The notes under the pieces: generated by a model
Seen by the model: only the letters and a program-made list of their open reading frames with translations
Database searches by the model: none
What the model was told of the DNA's origin: nothing
From: Burkholderiales bacterium Ga0077544
Lineage (GTDB): Bacteria > Pseudomonadota > Gammaproteobacteria > Burkholderiales > Burkholderiaceae_D
Assembly: GCA_001464355.1 (NCBI GenBank)
Contig: LNEU01000033.1
Coordinates: 434,001-498,000, forward strand
Length of the DNA stretch: 64,000 bases
Reading direction: 5' to 3'
Shown: positions 1 through 8,243 of the stretch, piece by piece
Layout: every line of letters starts with the position of its first letter
Numbering within the stretch: the stretch's first letter is position 1
Made by a program: the position numbers and the translations under genes

Positions 1-173
1 AACTCTTCGTGTGTCAGCCATTTCTTTTTTTCGACCAACTCATGCTGCACGATGGCCATGACGCCACCAAACCCCTGCAAGGCGAGAACTGTAAATGACA
101 CGAAAAGATCAATGAGAGACTGCGGACGTGGCTTTTCCTGGGGTGGTTGCTCGTTCGCTGGCTGAATATTCAT
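1..173 (-). CDS. Chromate transporter family protein, N-terminus only (cut by window edge)
   Basis: Reading leftwards from an ATG at 173 the frame stays open to the window edge, giving 57 residues. After a proline/glutamine-rich start comes a segment ending in GFGGVMAIVQHELVEKKKWLT, which matches the start of the ChrA/CHR family: a first hydrophobic helix, the FGG turn and the conserved E-x-x-W-L-x-x-E-E stretch. CHR proteins are inner-membrane exporters of chromate or related oxyanions. Only the N-terminal tip is present, so whether this is a long single-chain ChrA or a short half-size member of a pair cannot be decided. Family call is from motif recognition; substrate is inferred. Confidence 0.7.
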   Translation of the reverse strand, partial: MNIQPANEQPPQEKPRPQSLIDLFVSFTVLALQGFGGVMAIVQHELVEKKKWLTHEE

Positions 174-262
174 AGATAGGGGGCGATGTTAACTCTATTG
201 CTTTGAAGTGCAGCTACATTATTCCAGGTCTTTTATGACACGTATGATGAAGCCAGCGATTG

Positions 263-445
263 CTAAAAAATAAAAAAATCGGCCGCGAAGAAAATAGTTA
301 GCAATGCTGCGACAGCGATAGTTTTCAGGACTGACACCCCGGTTTCCGGTGACGAATCGACCAGACAAAGAACAATAAGTACGTATGCCGTTCCGATCAG
401 GGCATACCAAAATGATTTGGATGTAAGACCCGCTTGCTTTGTCAT
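263..445 (-). CDS. Small hypothetical membrane protein
   Basis: A 60-residue frame starting MTKQAGL with two hydrophobic stretches (about residues 11-30 and 38-60) that would form a small two-helix membrane protein ending exactly in the second helix. The upstream GGGCGAC is only a weak ribosome binding site and longer in-frame starts (TTG at 472) exist, so the start is uncertain. It sits between the chromate transporter fragment and metX, transcribed on the same strand as the former. I do not recognise a family. It may be a real small protein or a chance hydrophobic frame. Confidence 0.35.
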   Translation of the reverse strand: MTKQAGLTSKSFWYALIGTAYVLIVLCLVDSSPETGVSVLKTIAVAALLTIFFAADFFIF

Positions 446-640
446 GTCGCCCAGTCGATGCAGCGCTGCCAATGAACACGAAATGAATCCATTATAGATT
501 TAGATGCACTATTGATTCTTGCACGTACACTCGTATCCTCTTAAGTTATCATTTTTGCACTTCGTTCCACTTGATGTTCCTGCCTGGCGATCCGCTGTCG
601 CGTTTGACGGCGACGGGCGACTTGTTTATTCTTACGCCAT

Positions 641-692
641 GGCGCCGATTTGACATCAGCTTGCGGGCGCATAATAAATACGGCTAAAGCGT
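641..692 (+). promoter_or_regulatory. SAM-II (SAM-alpha, metA motif) riboswitch candidate upstream of metX
   Basis: The stretch fits the SAM-II fold. A P1 stem pairs GCGCC (642-646) with GGCGC (666-670). The loop begins with GATTTGAC, and the 3' tail contains ATAATAAATACGGCTAAAG, matching the conserved GAUAAAU...GCUAAA part of the SAM-II pseudoknot. It lies about 140 nt upstream of metX, the classical SAM-II target, so SAM binding would switch off methionine synthesis. A rho-independent terminator follows at 716-750, suggesting transcriptional control. SAM-II was described mainly from Alphaproteobacteria. The match was made by eye against the remembered consensus, with no covariance-model search. 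Confidence 0.75.
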
Positions 693-715
693 GCTCGCAA
701 TCGAGTTTCGAATTT

Positions 716-750
716 AGCCCGCCAAGCTGACCGCTTTTCGGGCTTTTTTG
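716..750 (+). terminator. Intrinsic terminator between riboswitch and metX (attenuator)
   Basis: AGCCCG (716-721) pairs with CGGGCT (739-744), followed directly by a run of T residues. It lies in the metX leader between the SAM-II candidate and the start codon, on the metX strand, so it is best read as the expression platform of the riboswitch. A competing antiterminator pairing was not worked out. Confidence 0.65.
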
Positions 751-828
751 CTTTTTGGAATACCAGAGAAAACCAGTGCCGTTCAGTATCAATGTACCAA
801 CTCAGCACTCTTCTCGTGAATAGATAAC

Positions 829-1986
829 ATGACCTCTCTCGGAATCGTTGCACCGCAATCCATGTTTTTTTCAACGCCGCTGCCTTTGCAGAGCGGTGCG
901 GAATTGTGCGATTACACGCTGGTGTATGAAACTTATGGCACCTTGAATGCCGACCATTCGAATGCGGTACTGGTTTGTCACGCATTGAACGCCTCGCATC
1001 ATGTCGCGGGAAGTTACAGTGAAGATGCCAGCACCAGAGGCTGGTGGGACAATATGGTCGGTCCCGGCAAGGCACTGGATACGAATAAATACTTTGTTAT
1101 CGGCGTCAATAACCTCGGTTCCTGCTTCGGTTCGACCGGGCCGATGCACACCAATCCGGCGACCGGCAAACCGTATGGCGCGCGCTTCCCTGTCGTAACG
1201 GTGGAAGACTGGGTGCAATCGCAAGCACGTCTGGCTGATGCCTTGGGAATTCAGCAATTCGCTGCAGTGATGGGCGGTTCGCTGGGTGGTATGCAGGCGC
1301 TGGCGTGGAGCATTCTGTTTCCCGAGCGCTTGCGTCATTGCATCGTGATTGCCTCGACGCCAAAATTGACGGCACAAAATATTGCGTTCGATGATGTGGC
1401 CCGCCAGGCAATTTTGACTGATCCTGATTATCACGGTGGCGATTTTTACGAGCATGGCGTGGTACCGAAGAATGGCTTGCGCGTCGCGCGCATGCTGGGT
1501 CACATTACTTATTTGTCGGACGACGACATGGCCGTCAAATTCGGCCGCGATCTGCGTTCAGGCGCGTACCAATTCGGCTTTGGTATCGACTTTGAAATTG
1601 AATCGTACCTGCGCTATCAGGGCGACAAGTTCTCCGAATACTTTGACGCAAATACCTATTTGCTGATTACCAAGGCGCTCGATTACTTTGATCCGGCCAA
1701 AGACTTTGGCGGCGACCTGACCAAGACCTTGTCGAATACACGTGCAGAATTTTTGTTGGTGTCGTTCTCTACCGATTGGCGTTTTGCGCCAGAGCGCAGC
1801 CATGAAATAGTGCAGGCATTGGTCAACAACAAGCGTACGGTCACTTATGCGGAAATCGATGCGCCCCATGGTCACGACGCCTTCTTGCTCGACGATCAGC
1901 GGTACATGAATGTGGTAAGTGCGTATTTTGCGCGGGCCTACAAGGAAATCGATGGTGGCAGTTTGAAAGCAGGAGCACGCGCATGA
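829..1986 (+). CDS. metX: Homoserine O-acyltransferase MetX
   Basis: An alpha/beta-hydrolase-fold enzyme of 385 residues that acylates the hydroxyl of L-homoserine, the first committed step of methionine synthesis, in the cytoplasm. Visible hallmarks are the nucleophile elbow GGSLGGMQ (Ser near residue 150), the N-terminal [11 protein letters not shown] block, the substrate-loop [13 protein letters not shown], an acid residue in [11 protein letters not shown] and the catalytic His in [10 protein letters not shown]. Length is normal. Many betaproteobacterial members use succinyl-CoA rather than acetyl-CoA, so the acyl donor is left open. It is the first gene of metX-metW (4-nt overlap) and has a SAM-II-like riboswitch plus terminator in its leader. 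Confidence 0.95.
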   Translation: MTSLGIVAPQSMFFSTPLPLQSGAELCDYTLVYETYGTLNADHSNAVLVCHALNASHHVAGSYSEDASTRGWWDNMVGPGKALDTNKYFVIGVNNLGSCFGSTGPMHTNPATGKPYGARFPVVTVEDWVQSQARLADALGIQQFAAVMGGSLGGMQALAWSILFPERLRHCIVIASTPKLTAQNIAFDDVARQAILTDPDYHGGDFYEHGVVPKNGLRVARMLGHITYLSDDDMAVKFGRDLRSGAYQFGFGIDFEIESYLRYQGDKFSEYFDANTYLLITKALDYFDPAKDFGGDLTKTLSNTRAEFLLVSFSTDWRFAPERSHEIVQALVNNKRTVTYAEIDAPHGHDAFLLDDQRYMNVVSAYFARAYKEIDGGSLKAGARA

Positions 1987-2606
1987 ACTTTGAACAATTA
2001 AGCGCACTGCGTCCGGACCTCGCTTTCATTGCGCATTGGGTCGGCAATGGTACTCAGGTGCTAGATCTTGGTTGCGGCGATGGTGTCATGCTCGATTATC
2101 TGCAAACCGACAAGCAATGCAGCGGGTACGGAATTGAAATCGACGACGACAAAATTCCAGAGTGCGTAGAACGCGGCGTGTCGGTTATTCAACGTGATCT
2201 GGAAGCGGGTCTGGCGATCTTTTCTGACAATGCATTTGATACGGTGCTGTGTTTGTCAGCGCTGCAAATGATGAAAAACGTCGAAGGCGTGTTGCGTGAT
2301 ATTTCGCGCGTGGGTCGCGATGCGATTGTTTCCTTCCCGAATTTTGCCTATTGGCCGCATCGGATTGCGCTGTTGCGCGGTCGCATGCCGGTATCCAAGA
2401 GCCTGCCGTATGAATGGTATGACACGCCTAACTTGCGCTGCGCGACGATCAAGGACTTTGAAGAGCTGGCGAATGAAGTGGGGCTGGAAGTGGTCGAGTG
2501 CGTCGCATTGCAGGATGGTCGCCCGGTATCCTTTTTGCCAAACTGGCGCGGAAGCCTGGCAGTATTTCGCCTGCGTAAAAAGCCGGCAGCTCGAGTTGCA
2601 AATTAG
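1983..2606 (+). CDS. metW: Methionine biosynthesis protein MetW
   Basis: A 207-residue class I SAM-methyltransferase-fold protein with the SAM-binding motif [12 protein letters not shown] near residue 30 and the MetW signature blocks, such as [10 protein letters not shown] and the region [11 protein letters not shown]. MetW is the usual partner of MetX; in related systems it is needed for, or stimulates, MetX activity rather than acting as a characterised methyltransferase. The ATG overlaps the metX stop (ATGA), indicating translational coupling, so both come under the same riboswitch. Its 3' end overlaps the convergent ampG stop by 4 nt. Confidence 0.93.
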   Translation: MNFEQLSALRPDLAFIAHWVGNGTQVLDLGCGDGVMLDYLQTDKQCSGYGIEIDDDKIPECVERGVSVIQRDLEAGLAIFSDNAFDTVLCLSALQMMKNVEGVLRDISRVGRDAIVSFPNFAYWPHRIALLRGRMPVSKSLPYEWYDTPNLRCATIKDFEELANEVGLEVVECVALQDGRPVSFLPNWRGSLAVFRLRKKPAARVAN

Positions 2607-3961
2607 ATTTCAGTCGGAATTGAAGACGATTCGTTTTGGGCTGCGGTTTTATTCGCTTTGGCGGAAAACCACAGTAACAAGATGACAGGAACACCCAAGA
2701 GCGCAGTGGCAGTGAAGAAGTTACTGTAGCCATAAGCGTCAACATAAGTGCCGGAGTATCCGGCAAGAAATTTCGGCAGCAGTAACATCATCGAACTCAA
2801 TAGTGCATACTGCGTCGCCGAATAATTGACGTTGGTCAGACTGGATAAATAAGCGATAAACGCCGCACTGGCTATCCCGCTTGCAAGATTGTCGCCAGAA
2901 ATCACCAGTACCAACATCGTCACATCGTGACCGTGGCTCGCCAGCCATGCAAACAGCAGATTGCTGGCCGAACTCAATATGGCTCCCAAAGCCAAGATGC
3001 GCATCATGCCAAAGCGCATCGAGAGCGCACCGCCGATAAATGCGCCGACCAAAGTCATGATGACACCAAATATCTTGGTGACCGCGGCCACTTCGTCCTT
3101 GCTGTAACCCATATCGACGTAAAACGGATTCGCCATGATCCCCATCACCACATCGCTGATGCGGTAGGTGGCGATCAATGCAAGAATCAATACTGCCTGC
3201 CAGCGATAACGCAGAATGAAATCGCGAAATGGACCAACCACAACATCGTCCAGCCAGGCGGCTACATTTTTGGCGGGTGGCAATTCACGTCGTATCGGCT
3301 CTTTCGAAACCAATACCGTCAAGACACCGACCAGCATCGATGCTGCCATTGCCAGATAGGCAACATGCCACGCCCCGGGCTGATAGCTGCCGCCGTCTAC
3401 TATTTCCGCGCGTGCTGCAATCCATAGCACGCCTGCACCGGCCCATATCATTGCCAGTCGATAGCCGGTCTGATAACCGGCGGCGAGCGCTGCCTGTCTA
3501 TCGATGTCGGCTGATTCGATGCGAAAGGCGTCCAGTGCAATATCTTGCGTGGCTGAGCCGAAGGCGACCGCGAGGGCGCACCATACGACAGGCTGCAAGG
3601 CGATGTGAGGATCGTTGAGCGCCATACCGATCAGACCGGCGATGATGGCGCTTTGGGAGAGTAATAGCCAACTACGACGGCGTCCCAGCCAGCGTGTCAA
3701 AAATGGAATCGGCATGCGATCAACCAAGGGTGCCCATACCCATTTGAATGCATACGCCAGGCCGACCCAGCTCAAATAACCGATGGTGCTGCGATCTATG
3801 CCCGCTTCGCGCAACCAAAAACTGAGCGTGCCCAGCACCAGCATCAAGGGCAGGCCGGCCGAAAATCCCAGCAGCAACATACGCGCGGTGGCAGGTTCGA
3901 GGTAGACCTTGAGCGTGTCCGACCATGAATGCTGAGACGCGTTGCTATTGCGGAAAATCAT
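2603..3961 (-). CDS. ampG: AmpG-type muropeptide permease (MFS)
   Basis: About 452 residues with 12 or more hydrophobic helices of the major facilitator superfamily. The AmpG hallmarks are present: GFSAGLPLML near the N-terminus, LSFWLREAGI, YAFKWVWAPLVDR and the intracellular loop ATQDIALDAFRIE. AmpG imports GlcNAc-anhydroMurNAc peptides across the inner membrane for cell-wall recycling, and in some species this feeds beta-lactamase induction. The start at 3961 (MIFRNSNAS) is preferred over an upstream ATG at 4126 because the extra 55 residues are low-complexity and unlike the family, and AAGGTAAG lies just upstream of 3961. It ends in a 4-nt convergent overlap with metW. Confidence 0.88.
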   Translation of the reverse strand: MIFRNSNASQHSWSDTLKVYLEPATARMLLLGFSAGLPLMLVLGTLSFWLREAGIDRSTIGYLSWVGLAYAFKWVWAPLVDRMPIPFLTRWLGRRRSWLLLSQSAIIAGLIGMALNDPHIALQPVVWCALAVAFGSATQDIALDAFRIESADIDRQAALAAGYQTGYRLAMIWAGAGVLWIAARAEIVDGGSYQPGAWHVAYLAMAASMLVGVLTVLVSKEPIRRELPPAKNVAAWLDDVVVGPFRDFILRYRWQAVLILALIATYRISDVVMGIMANPFYVDMGYSKDEVAAVTKIFGVIMTLVGAFIGGALSMRFGMMRILALGAILSSASNLLFAWLASHGHDVTMLVLVISGDNLASGIASAAFIAYLSSLTNVNYSATQYALLSSMMLLLPKFLAGYSGTYVDAYGYSNFFTATALLGVPVILLLWFSAKANKTAAQNESSSIPTEI

Positions 3962-4170
3962 TCTGCTTACCTTGATTGAATTGGCTGGCCAACGGATAGT
4001 CGGCAGGGACAGATGCTGACACAAGAGAGCGCCAGCAGCAAGCCGCAGCAAGTGGATATGCGGGCGATGCGGCTGGCGAGTGAGCCAATGTGGAGTGGGT
4101 GGCGGTGATGGATGAGTACCCATCACCCATCACACCCATCACCTTGCCGCAGAAAAAATCGAGCCTGCGG

Positions 4171-5139
4171 CTATTTGCGCGCCTTGGCCAGCACGTCGAG
4201 CAAAGTCGCCGCCAGTTCTTCCGCCTTGAACTTTGCTGTGTAGGCATCGGCGCCTACGCTTTTGACATGCACTTCATTTGTGGCGCCTGACAGCGAGGAG
4301 TGAATGACAACAGGGATTTTGTTGAAGCGTGCATCGCCCTTGATTTTCTTCGTCAGCGTGAAGCCATCCATTTCCGGCATTTCCAGATCGGTCAGCACCA
4401 ACGCTACCTTGTCGGCTGCGGTTTTGCCTTCCTTGGTCGCAGCGGCGTTGAGGTCAGCCAGCATATTCCACGCTTCCAGTCCGGTTTTTGCCATCACAAA
4501 GGGCAGCCCCATTGCATCCAGACAGCCGCTGATCAGCATGCGTGCTGACGCCGAATCATCAGCGGCCAGAATCACCGCTCCCGGCGGCAGCTTGGTCGTG
4601 CTGTCGATTGTTTCCGGATCAATATCCGGCGTGTTGGATGGCATCACATTGCGCAGGATTTGCTCGACGTCCAACACTTGCGCGAGGCGCGTGTTGTTCA
4701 AATCAGCATCGAGCTGCGCGATGCTGGTGATAGTGCCGCCACCTGCCGCCGCACCTTCGGCCGCGCGTACCTGGCTCCAGTTCAGACGAACAATTTCATC
4801 GACTTCTTCTACTGCGAACGCTTGTGTCGTGCGCGCAAATTCAGTCACCATCAGGATGTTCAAACCGGTAGCAGGCGTACATCCGAGTGCTGCTGGCAAA
4901 TTGATGACGGGGATCAGCTGCCCCCTGATATTTGCCATACCCATGATGTGCGGCGGCGAGTTGGCGATCGAATTCACCGTCGGCATCGCCATCAATTCGC
5001 GCAGCTTGAATACATTGATGCCATACACTTCGCTGGTCTCTGAGTGAGGAGAAACACCGAGACGGAACAGCATCAGTTCAAATTTATTGTTCGACGTCAG
5101 ACCGGAACGTTCGTCAATTTCCCTTTGTGTCGTATCCAT
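4171..5139 (-). CDS. cheV: Chemotaxis coupling/response-regulator protein CheV
   Basis: 322 residues: an N-terminal CheW-like coupling domain (about 15-165, with IRGQLIPVINLP and the FAVEEVDEIV region) followed by a receiver domain (about 185-315) with the acidic pair in LAADDSASAR, the phospho-acceptor Asp in VLTDLEMPEMDGF and a Lys in AYTAKFKAEE. CheV links chemoreceptors to CheA and is thought to damp signalling when phosphorylated; it acts at the cytoplasmic face of receptor arrays. GGAGAC precedes the ATG. No other che genes are adjacent. Divergent from rlmI. Confidence 0.93.
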   Translation of the reverse strand: MDTTQREIDERSGLTSNNKFELMLFRLGVSPHSETSEVYGINVFKLRELMAMPTVNSIANSPPHIMGMANIRGQLIPVINLPAALGCTPATGLNILMVTEFARTTQAFAVEEVDEIVRLNWSQVRAAEGAAAGGGTITSIAQLDADLNNTRLAQVLDVEQILRNVMPSNTPDIDPETIDSTTKLPPGAVILAADDSASARMLISGCLDAMGLPFVMAKTGLEAWNMLADLNAAATKEGKTAADKVALVLTDLEMPEMDGFTLTKKIKGDARFNKIPVVIHSSLSGATNEVHVKSVGADAYTAKFKAEELAATLLDVLAKARK

Positions 5140-5365
5140 CTTGTCTCCAGTATTTTTATGGGCCCGCGATTTTTATCGCAGTGCCTTGTTGTCAGTCTGA
5201 CTGCCGCAACGAAACCTTGTCGTCGCTGCATAGCTATTCTGCGCCAAAACCTGTTAAATGAAGGTTAAATATTGCTTCACATGCGTTGCGGTTTATGATG
5301 GCGCCTTCAGGCTGTATCTTTCATGCACAGTTTTAATCATTTCGCATTACCGTGAGCGCTCTTTT

Positions 5366-6010
5366 ATGTTGATCATTACCATTAAACAAGGCAAGGAAAA
5401 AAGCCTGCTCGAACATCAACCCTGGATTTACGCATCGGCTGTCGAACGCGTTGATGGCAAACCGGCGGAACGCATGAAGTCCGGCGCGACTGCGCTGGTG
5501 CATTCGTCATCGGGAAAATTTCTGGCACGTGCCGCCCATGCGCCAAAATCGCAGATACGCGCACGCGTCTGGAGCTTCGATCAAAGCGAGCCTATTGATC
5601 ATGCCCTGATCAAGCGCCGCGTTAAAACTGCTGTGCACAAGCGTATTGATGCCGCCAAAGGCAAAAGAATCGGCGCCGCCAAACGTCTGCCCTTGATCAT
5701 AGGCGATGAAGATGAATTATCGGGTTTGGTCGTTGACTGGTATGGCGATCGCAATGGCTTCCTGATTTGCGAATTTCAGTCGGCCGGTGTCGACGCCTGG
5801 AAGGTCGCGATTGTGCAATCGCTGATGGCGGAAACCGGTTGCCCGAATGTCTATGAACGCGCCGATGAATTGATACGCAAAGGCGAAGGCTTGCCGGTAA
5901 ATTACGGCGTGCTGGCCGGTGACGAACCGCCGGATGAAATGATATTGACGGAAAACGGCGTGCGCTATGCGCTTGATCTGAAGACCGGCGACAAGAAATT
6001 TTTTAAATAA
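5366..6010 (+). pseudogene. rlmI: Truncated RlmI-type 23S rRNA m5C1962 methyltransferase
   Basis: The frame from ATG 5366 encodes the N-terminal PUA domain (HQPWIYASAVERVDG) and the central domain (DEDELSGLVVDWYGD, YERADELIRKGEGL) of the RlmI/RlmK-like family. It stops after 214 residues at LKTGDKKFFK. Family members are about 390-400 residues: after the equivalent of KTG-x-KTGFYLDQR comes a Rossmann SAM-binding domain with the catalytic cysteines. That whole domain is absent, and the next gene starts 15 nt after the stop, so it has been deleted rather than frameshifted. The product cannot bind SAM and is presumably inactive, although the PUA half could fold. An upstream in-frame ATG at 5258 is unlikely to be used. 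Confidence 0.8.
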
Positions 6011-6025
6011 TCCATCTCTCAAACA

Positions 6026-7048
6026 ATGCCGACATCAAGCGACTTCTGGCCTCATTCTGGTTTCACTCTAACGCAACGCGATGCCGACAGCCGTCTCGTA
6101 CTAACTGACGAACTGTTGCGCGCATGGTGGCACAGACCTGAAGTGGCGCCCGTCGCAGAATCTTGTGCGCATGAGCTGGCTTTGCATGCGGCTTTATTGG
6201 CAGAGCCGCGCCGCACAGTAAGTGAGGCCGAGCTTGCGAAATTTGAAGATGCCGATGCGCGCGATAACTATCGCGTCTTGCTGGCGTGGCGTGATCGGCT
6301 GCTTGCTGCGACTTCGCTAGAAGCAGCTTATCTCGATATTTTTCGTGCGGGTTCAGTCACCGTGCCGCCGGTATTTATCGACCAGTTGGCGCAAATCATT
6401 GTGCACAGCATGCTGGAAAATACGGAAGAGCCTTTGCAAGTTAGGGCCGCTGAATTATTTTTCCGTCCGCAAAAAGTCGCCATCGAAGAAGGTGCCGTCA
6501 TGCTGGCTGATGCTGCAACAGTGGATCTGCACGCGACTGGCGGCAACTACGGCGATATCGGCAGATTGTTGATTGAAGCGAATACCAAACCACGCCGTGT
6601 TGAACTCGATGTCGTCGATCAAGAGAATGCGGAAACGTATTGGGCACGCAACGAACGTCACGATACTGTCGTCAGTTTTTCTTATGGTCGCGCTGCGTTG
6701 ATCGCTTTCTGTCGCGTAATTGAAAAATGGATAGATCATTTTTACGGCGTTGCCGTGGTAGTCAGACCGCTACGTTCTATCGAAGCCAAACACTGGGCTT
6801 GGCATATCGGCCTGGATGCAGAAGCTACCGGCATCTTGAATGATTTGTACGCCGGCGTTGAATTGGACGAGGCGCGCAATCGCCGCATCTTGTCATTGTT
6901 CCAGCTGGATTTTGTCGATCCGTCGGTAGTGCGGCCCGATGTCGCCGGTCGCTCGGTTTATCTTGCGTGTGCGATGAACACTTCAGATGTGTTGCGTATC
7001 AAGCCGCAGAACCTCTTGTTGAATTTGCCGCTGGCTTCGATTTCCTGA
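6026..7048 (+). CDS. DUF6352 family protein
   Basis: 340 residues, soluble, no signal peptide, beginning MPTSSDFWPHSGF and with a central helical, acidic composition. I recognise it as the uncharacterised DUF6352 family seen in Burkholderiales next to a sulfate/molybdate-type transporter, as here: the MOT1-like gene starts 20 nt downstream on the same strand, so the two probably form an operon. No catalytic motif is apparent. A role connected with molybdate or oxyanion metabolism is only inferred from the neighbour. It directly follows the truncated rlmI, so the deletion that removed the rlmI 3' end stops just short of this gene. Confidence 0.75.
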   Translation: MPTSSDFWPHSGFTLTQRDADSRLVLTDELLRAWWHRPEVAPVAESCAHELALHAALLAEPRRTVSEAELAKFEDADARDNYRVLLAWRDRLLAATSLEAAYLDIFRAGSVTVPPVFIDQLAQIIVHSMLENTEEPLQVRAAELFFRPQKVAIEEGAVMLADAATVDLHATGGNYGDIGRLLIEANTKPRRVELDVVDQENAETYWARNERHDTVVSFSYGRAALIAFCRVIEKWIDHFYGVAVVVRPLRSIEAKHWAWHIGLDAEATGILNDLYAGVELDEARNRRILSLFQLDFVDPSVVRPDVAGRSVYLACAMNTSDVLRIKPQNLLLNLPLASIS

Positions 7049-7067
7049 ATCCATCTTTTGGAAAATC

Positions 7068-8240
7068 GTGAGCGAATCCATTCAACCTCTTCCTGAAACA
7101 GAAGCGACTAGCGGCAATCGCTATGACCGTATGGAGTGGGCGGGTGCGTTTGGCGATCTGGGAACCCTGATCCCGTTTATTGCCGCCTACATTGGCGTGT
7201 TGAAGATGGATCCGTTCGGCGTACTGTTTGCGTTTGGTATGGCGATGCTGGTCGCTGGTTTGTATTACAAGACGCCGATTCCGGTGCAGCCGATGAAAGC
7301 GATAGGCGCGGTCGCCGCATTGCAGGCGGTACAGACAGCCATCGTCACACCCGCCGCAGTCTATAGTGCTGCGCTGGTCACAGGTGGCGCATGGCTATTT
7401 CTTGGGCTAACGGGTCTGGCTACGCGCTTGGCCAAGATGGTGCCGCCGACGGTGGTGATAGGCATTGTGTTCGGGCTGGGTTTCGGTTTCATGCTGCAAG
7501 GCATAAAGATGATGCAGGACGATAGTCTGATTGCCGTCATCGCCGGCAGTGGCACCTTGCTGCTGATGGGGAATAAAAAAATCCCTGCGATGTTCGTGCT
7601 GCTGGTGTTTGGCGCGCTGGTCGGCATGGTGCGGAATCCTGCGCTGCTGGATGCGCTGTCAAAAACCGGTATTGCTTTTCATACGCCTGCGTTTGCATTG
7701 AGTGAACTATCGTGGGATCAGTTTTTTGTCGGTGCTGTTTTGCTCGCACTACCGCAATTGCCGCTGACTCTAGGCAATGCCGTCATCGCCATCAAGGAAG
7801 AAAACAATCGTCTGTTCCCGCAACGCAAAGTGACCGAAGGCGGGATATCAATTTCTACCGGCATCATGAATATGTTCAGTGCTTCGGTAGGCGGTGTGCC
7901 TATGTGTCACGGCGCAGGCGGCATGGCCGGGCATATCGCATTCGGCGCAAGAACCGGTGGCTCAGTCGTGATTCTGGGGTGCGTATTGCTGGTGCTGGCT
8001 TTATTCTTCAGCGATTCTGTCGATCTGCTGTTCAAACTTTTTCCGGCAGCGGTGCTGGGCGTGATTCTATTTTTAACCGGCGCGCAACTGGCACTGGGTT
8101 GCAGTGCTTTCCCGGTTGACCGTGCTGCACGCGCAATCGTGTTGTTGACTGCTGCGCTGTGCGTGTGGAATGTAGGCGCCGGATTCGTCGCCGGCATCGC
8201 CTTGCACCACGCGTATCAACGCGGCTGGTTGAAAATATAG
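7068..8240 (+). CDS. MOT1-like putative molybdate/sulfate transporter
   Basis: 390 residues with about ten membrane helices. Diagnostic segments are GAFGDLGTLIPF near residue 25, PIPVQPMKAIGAVA, PPTVVIGIVFGLGFG and LPLTLGNAVIAIKEENNRLFP, characteristic of the MOT1 branch of the SulP-related superfamily, which takes up molybdate in plants and algae. Unlike SulP carriers there is no STAS domain. The start is GTG at 7068 (the next ATG would remove the family N-terminus). Likely co-transcribed with the DUF6352 gene. Its stop lies 3 nt from the stop of the convergent MFS gene. Substrate is inferred by family. Confidence 0.85.
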   Translation: MSESIQPLPETEATSGNRYDRMEWAGAFGDLGTLIPFIAAYIGVLKMDPFGVLFAFGMAMLVAGLYYKTPIPVQPMKAIGAVAALQAVQTAIVTPAAVYSAALVTGGAWLFLGLTGLATRLAKMVPPTVVIGIVFGLGFGFMLQGIKMMQDDSLIAVIAGSGTLLLMGNKKIPAMFVLLVFGALVGMVRNPALLDALSKTGIAFHTPAFALSELSWDQFFVGAVLLALPQLPLTLGNAVIAIKEENNRLFPQRKVTEGGISISTGIMNMFSASVGGVPMCHGAGGMAGHIAFGARTGGSVVILGCVLLVLALFFSDSVDLLFKLFPAAVLGVILFLTGAQLALGCSAFPVDRAARAIVLLTAALCVWNVGAGFVAGIALHHAYQRGWLKI

Positions 8241-8243
8241 TTT

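Noticed and set aside
541-1075. Minus-strand frames across the metX leader
   Set aside because: They cover the riboswitch and terminator and lack protein-like features.
871-1503. Long minus-strand frame inside metX
   Set aside because: Complement of a well-supported gene; no family likeness or ribosome binding site.
4118-4144. CCATCAC repeats upstream of ampG, considered as CRISPR or iterons
   Set aside because: Only three short imperfect units with no spacers; too small to mean anything. No CRISPR array is seen anywhere in the window.
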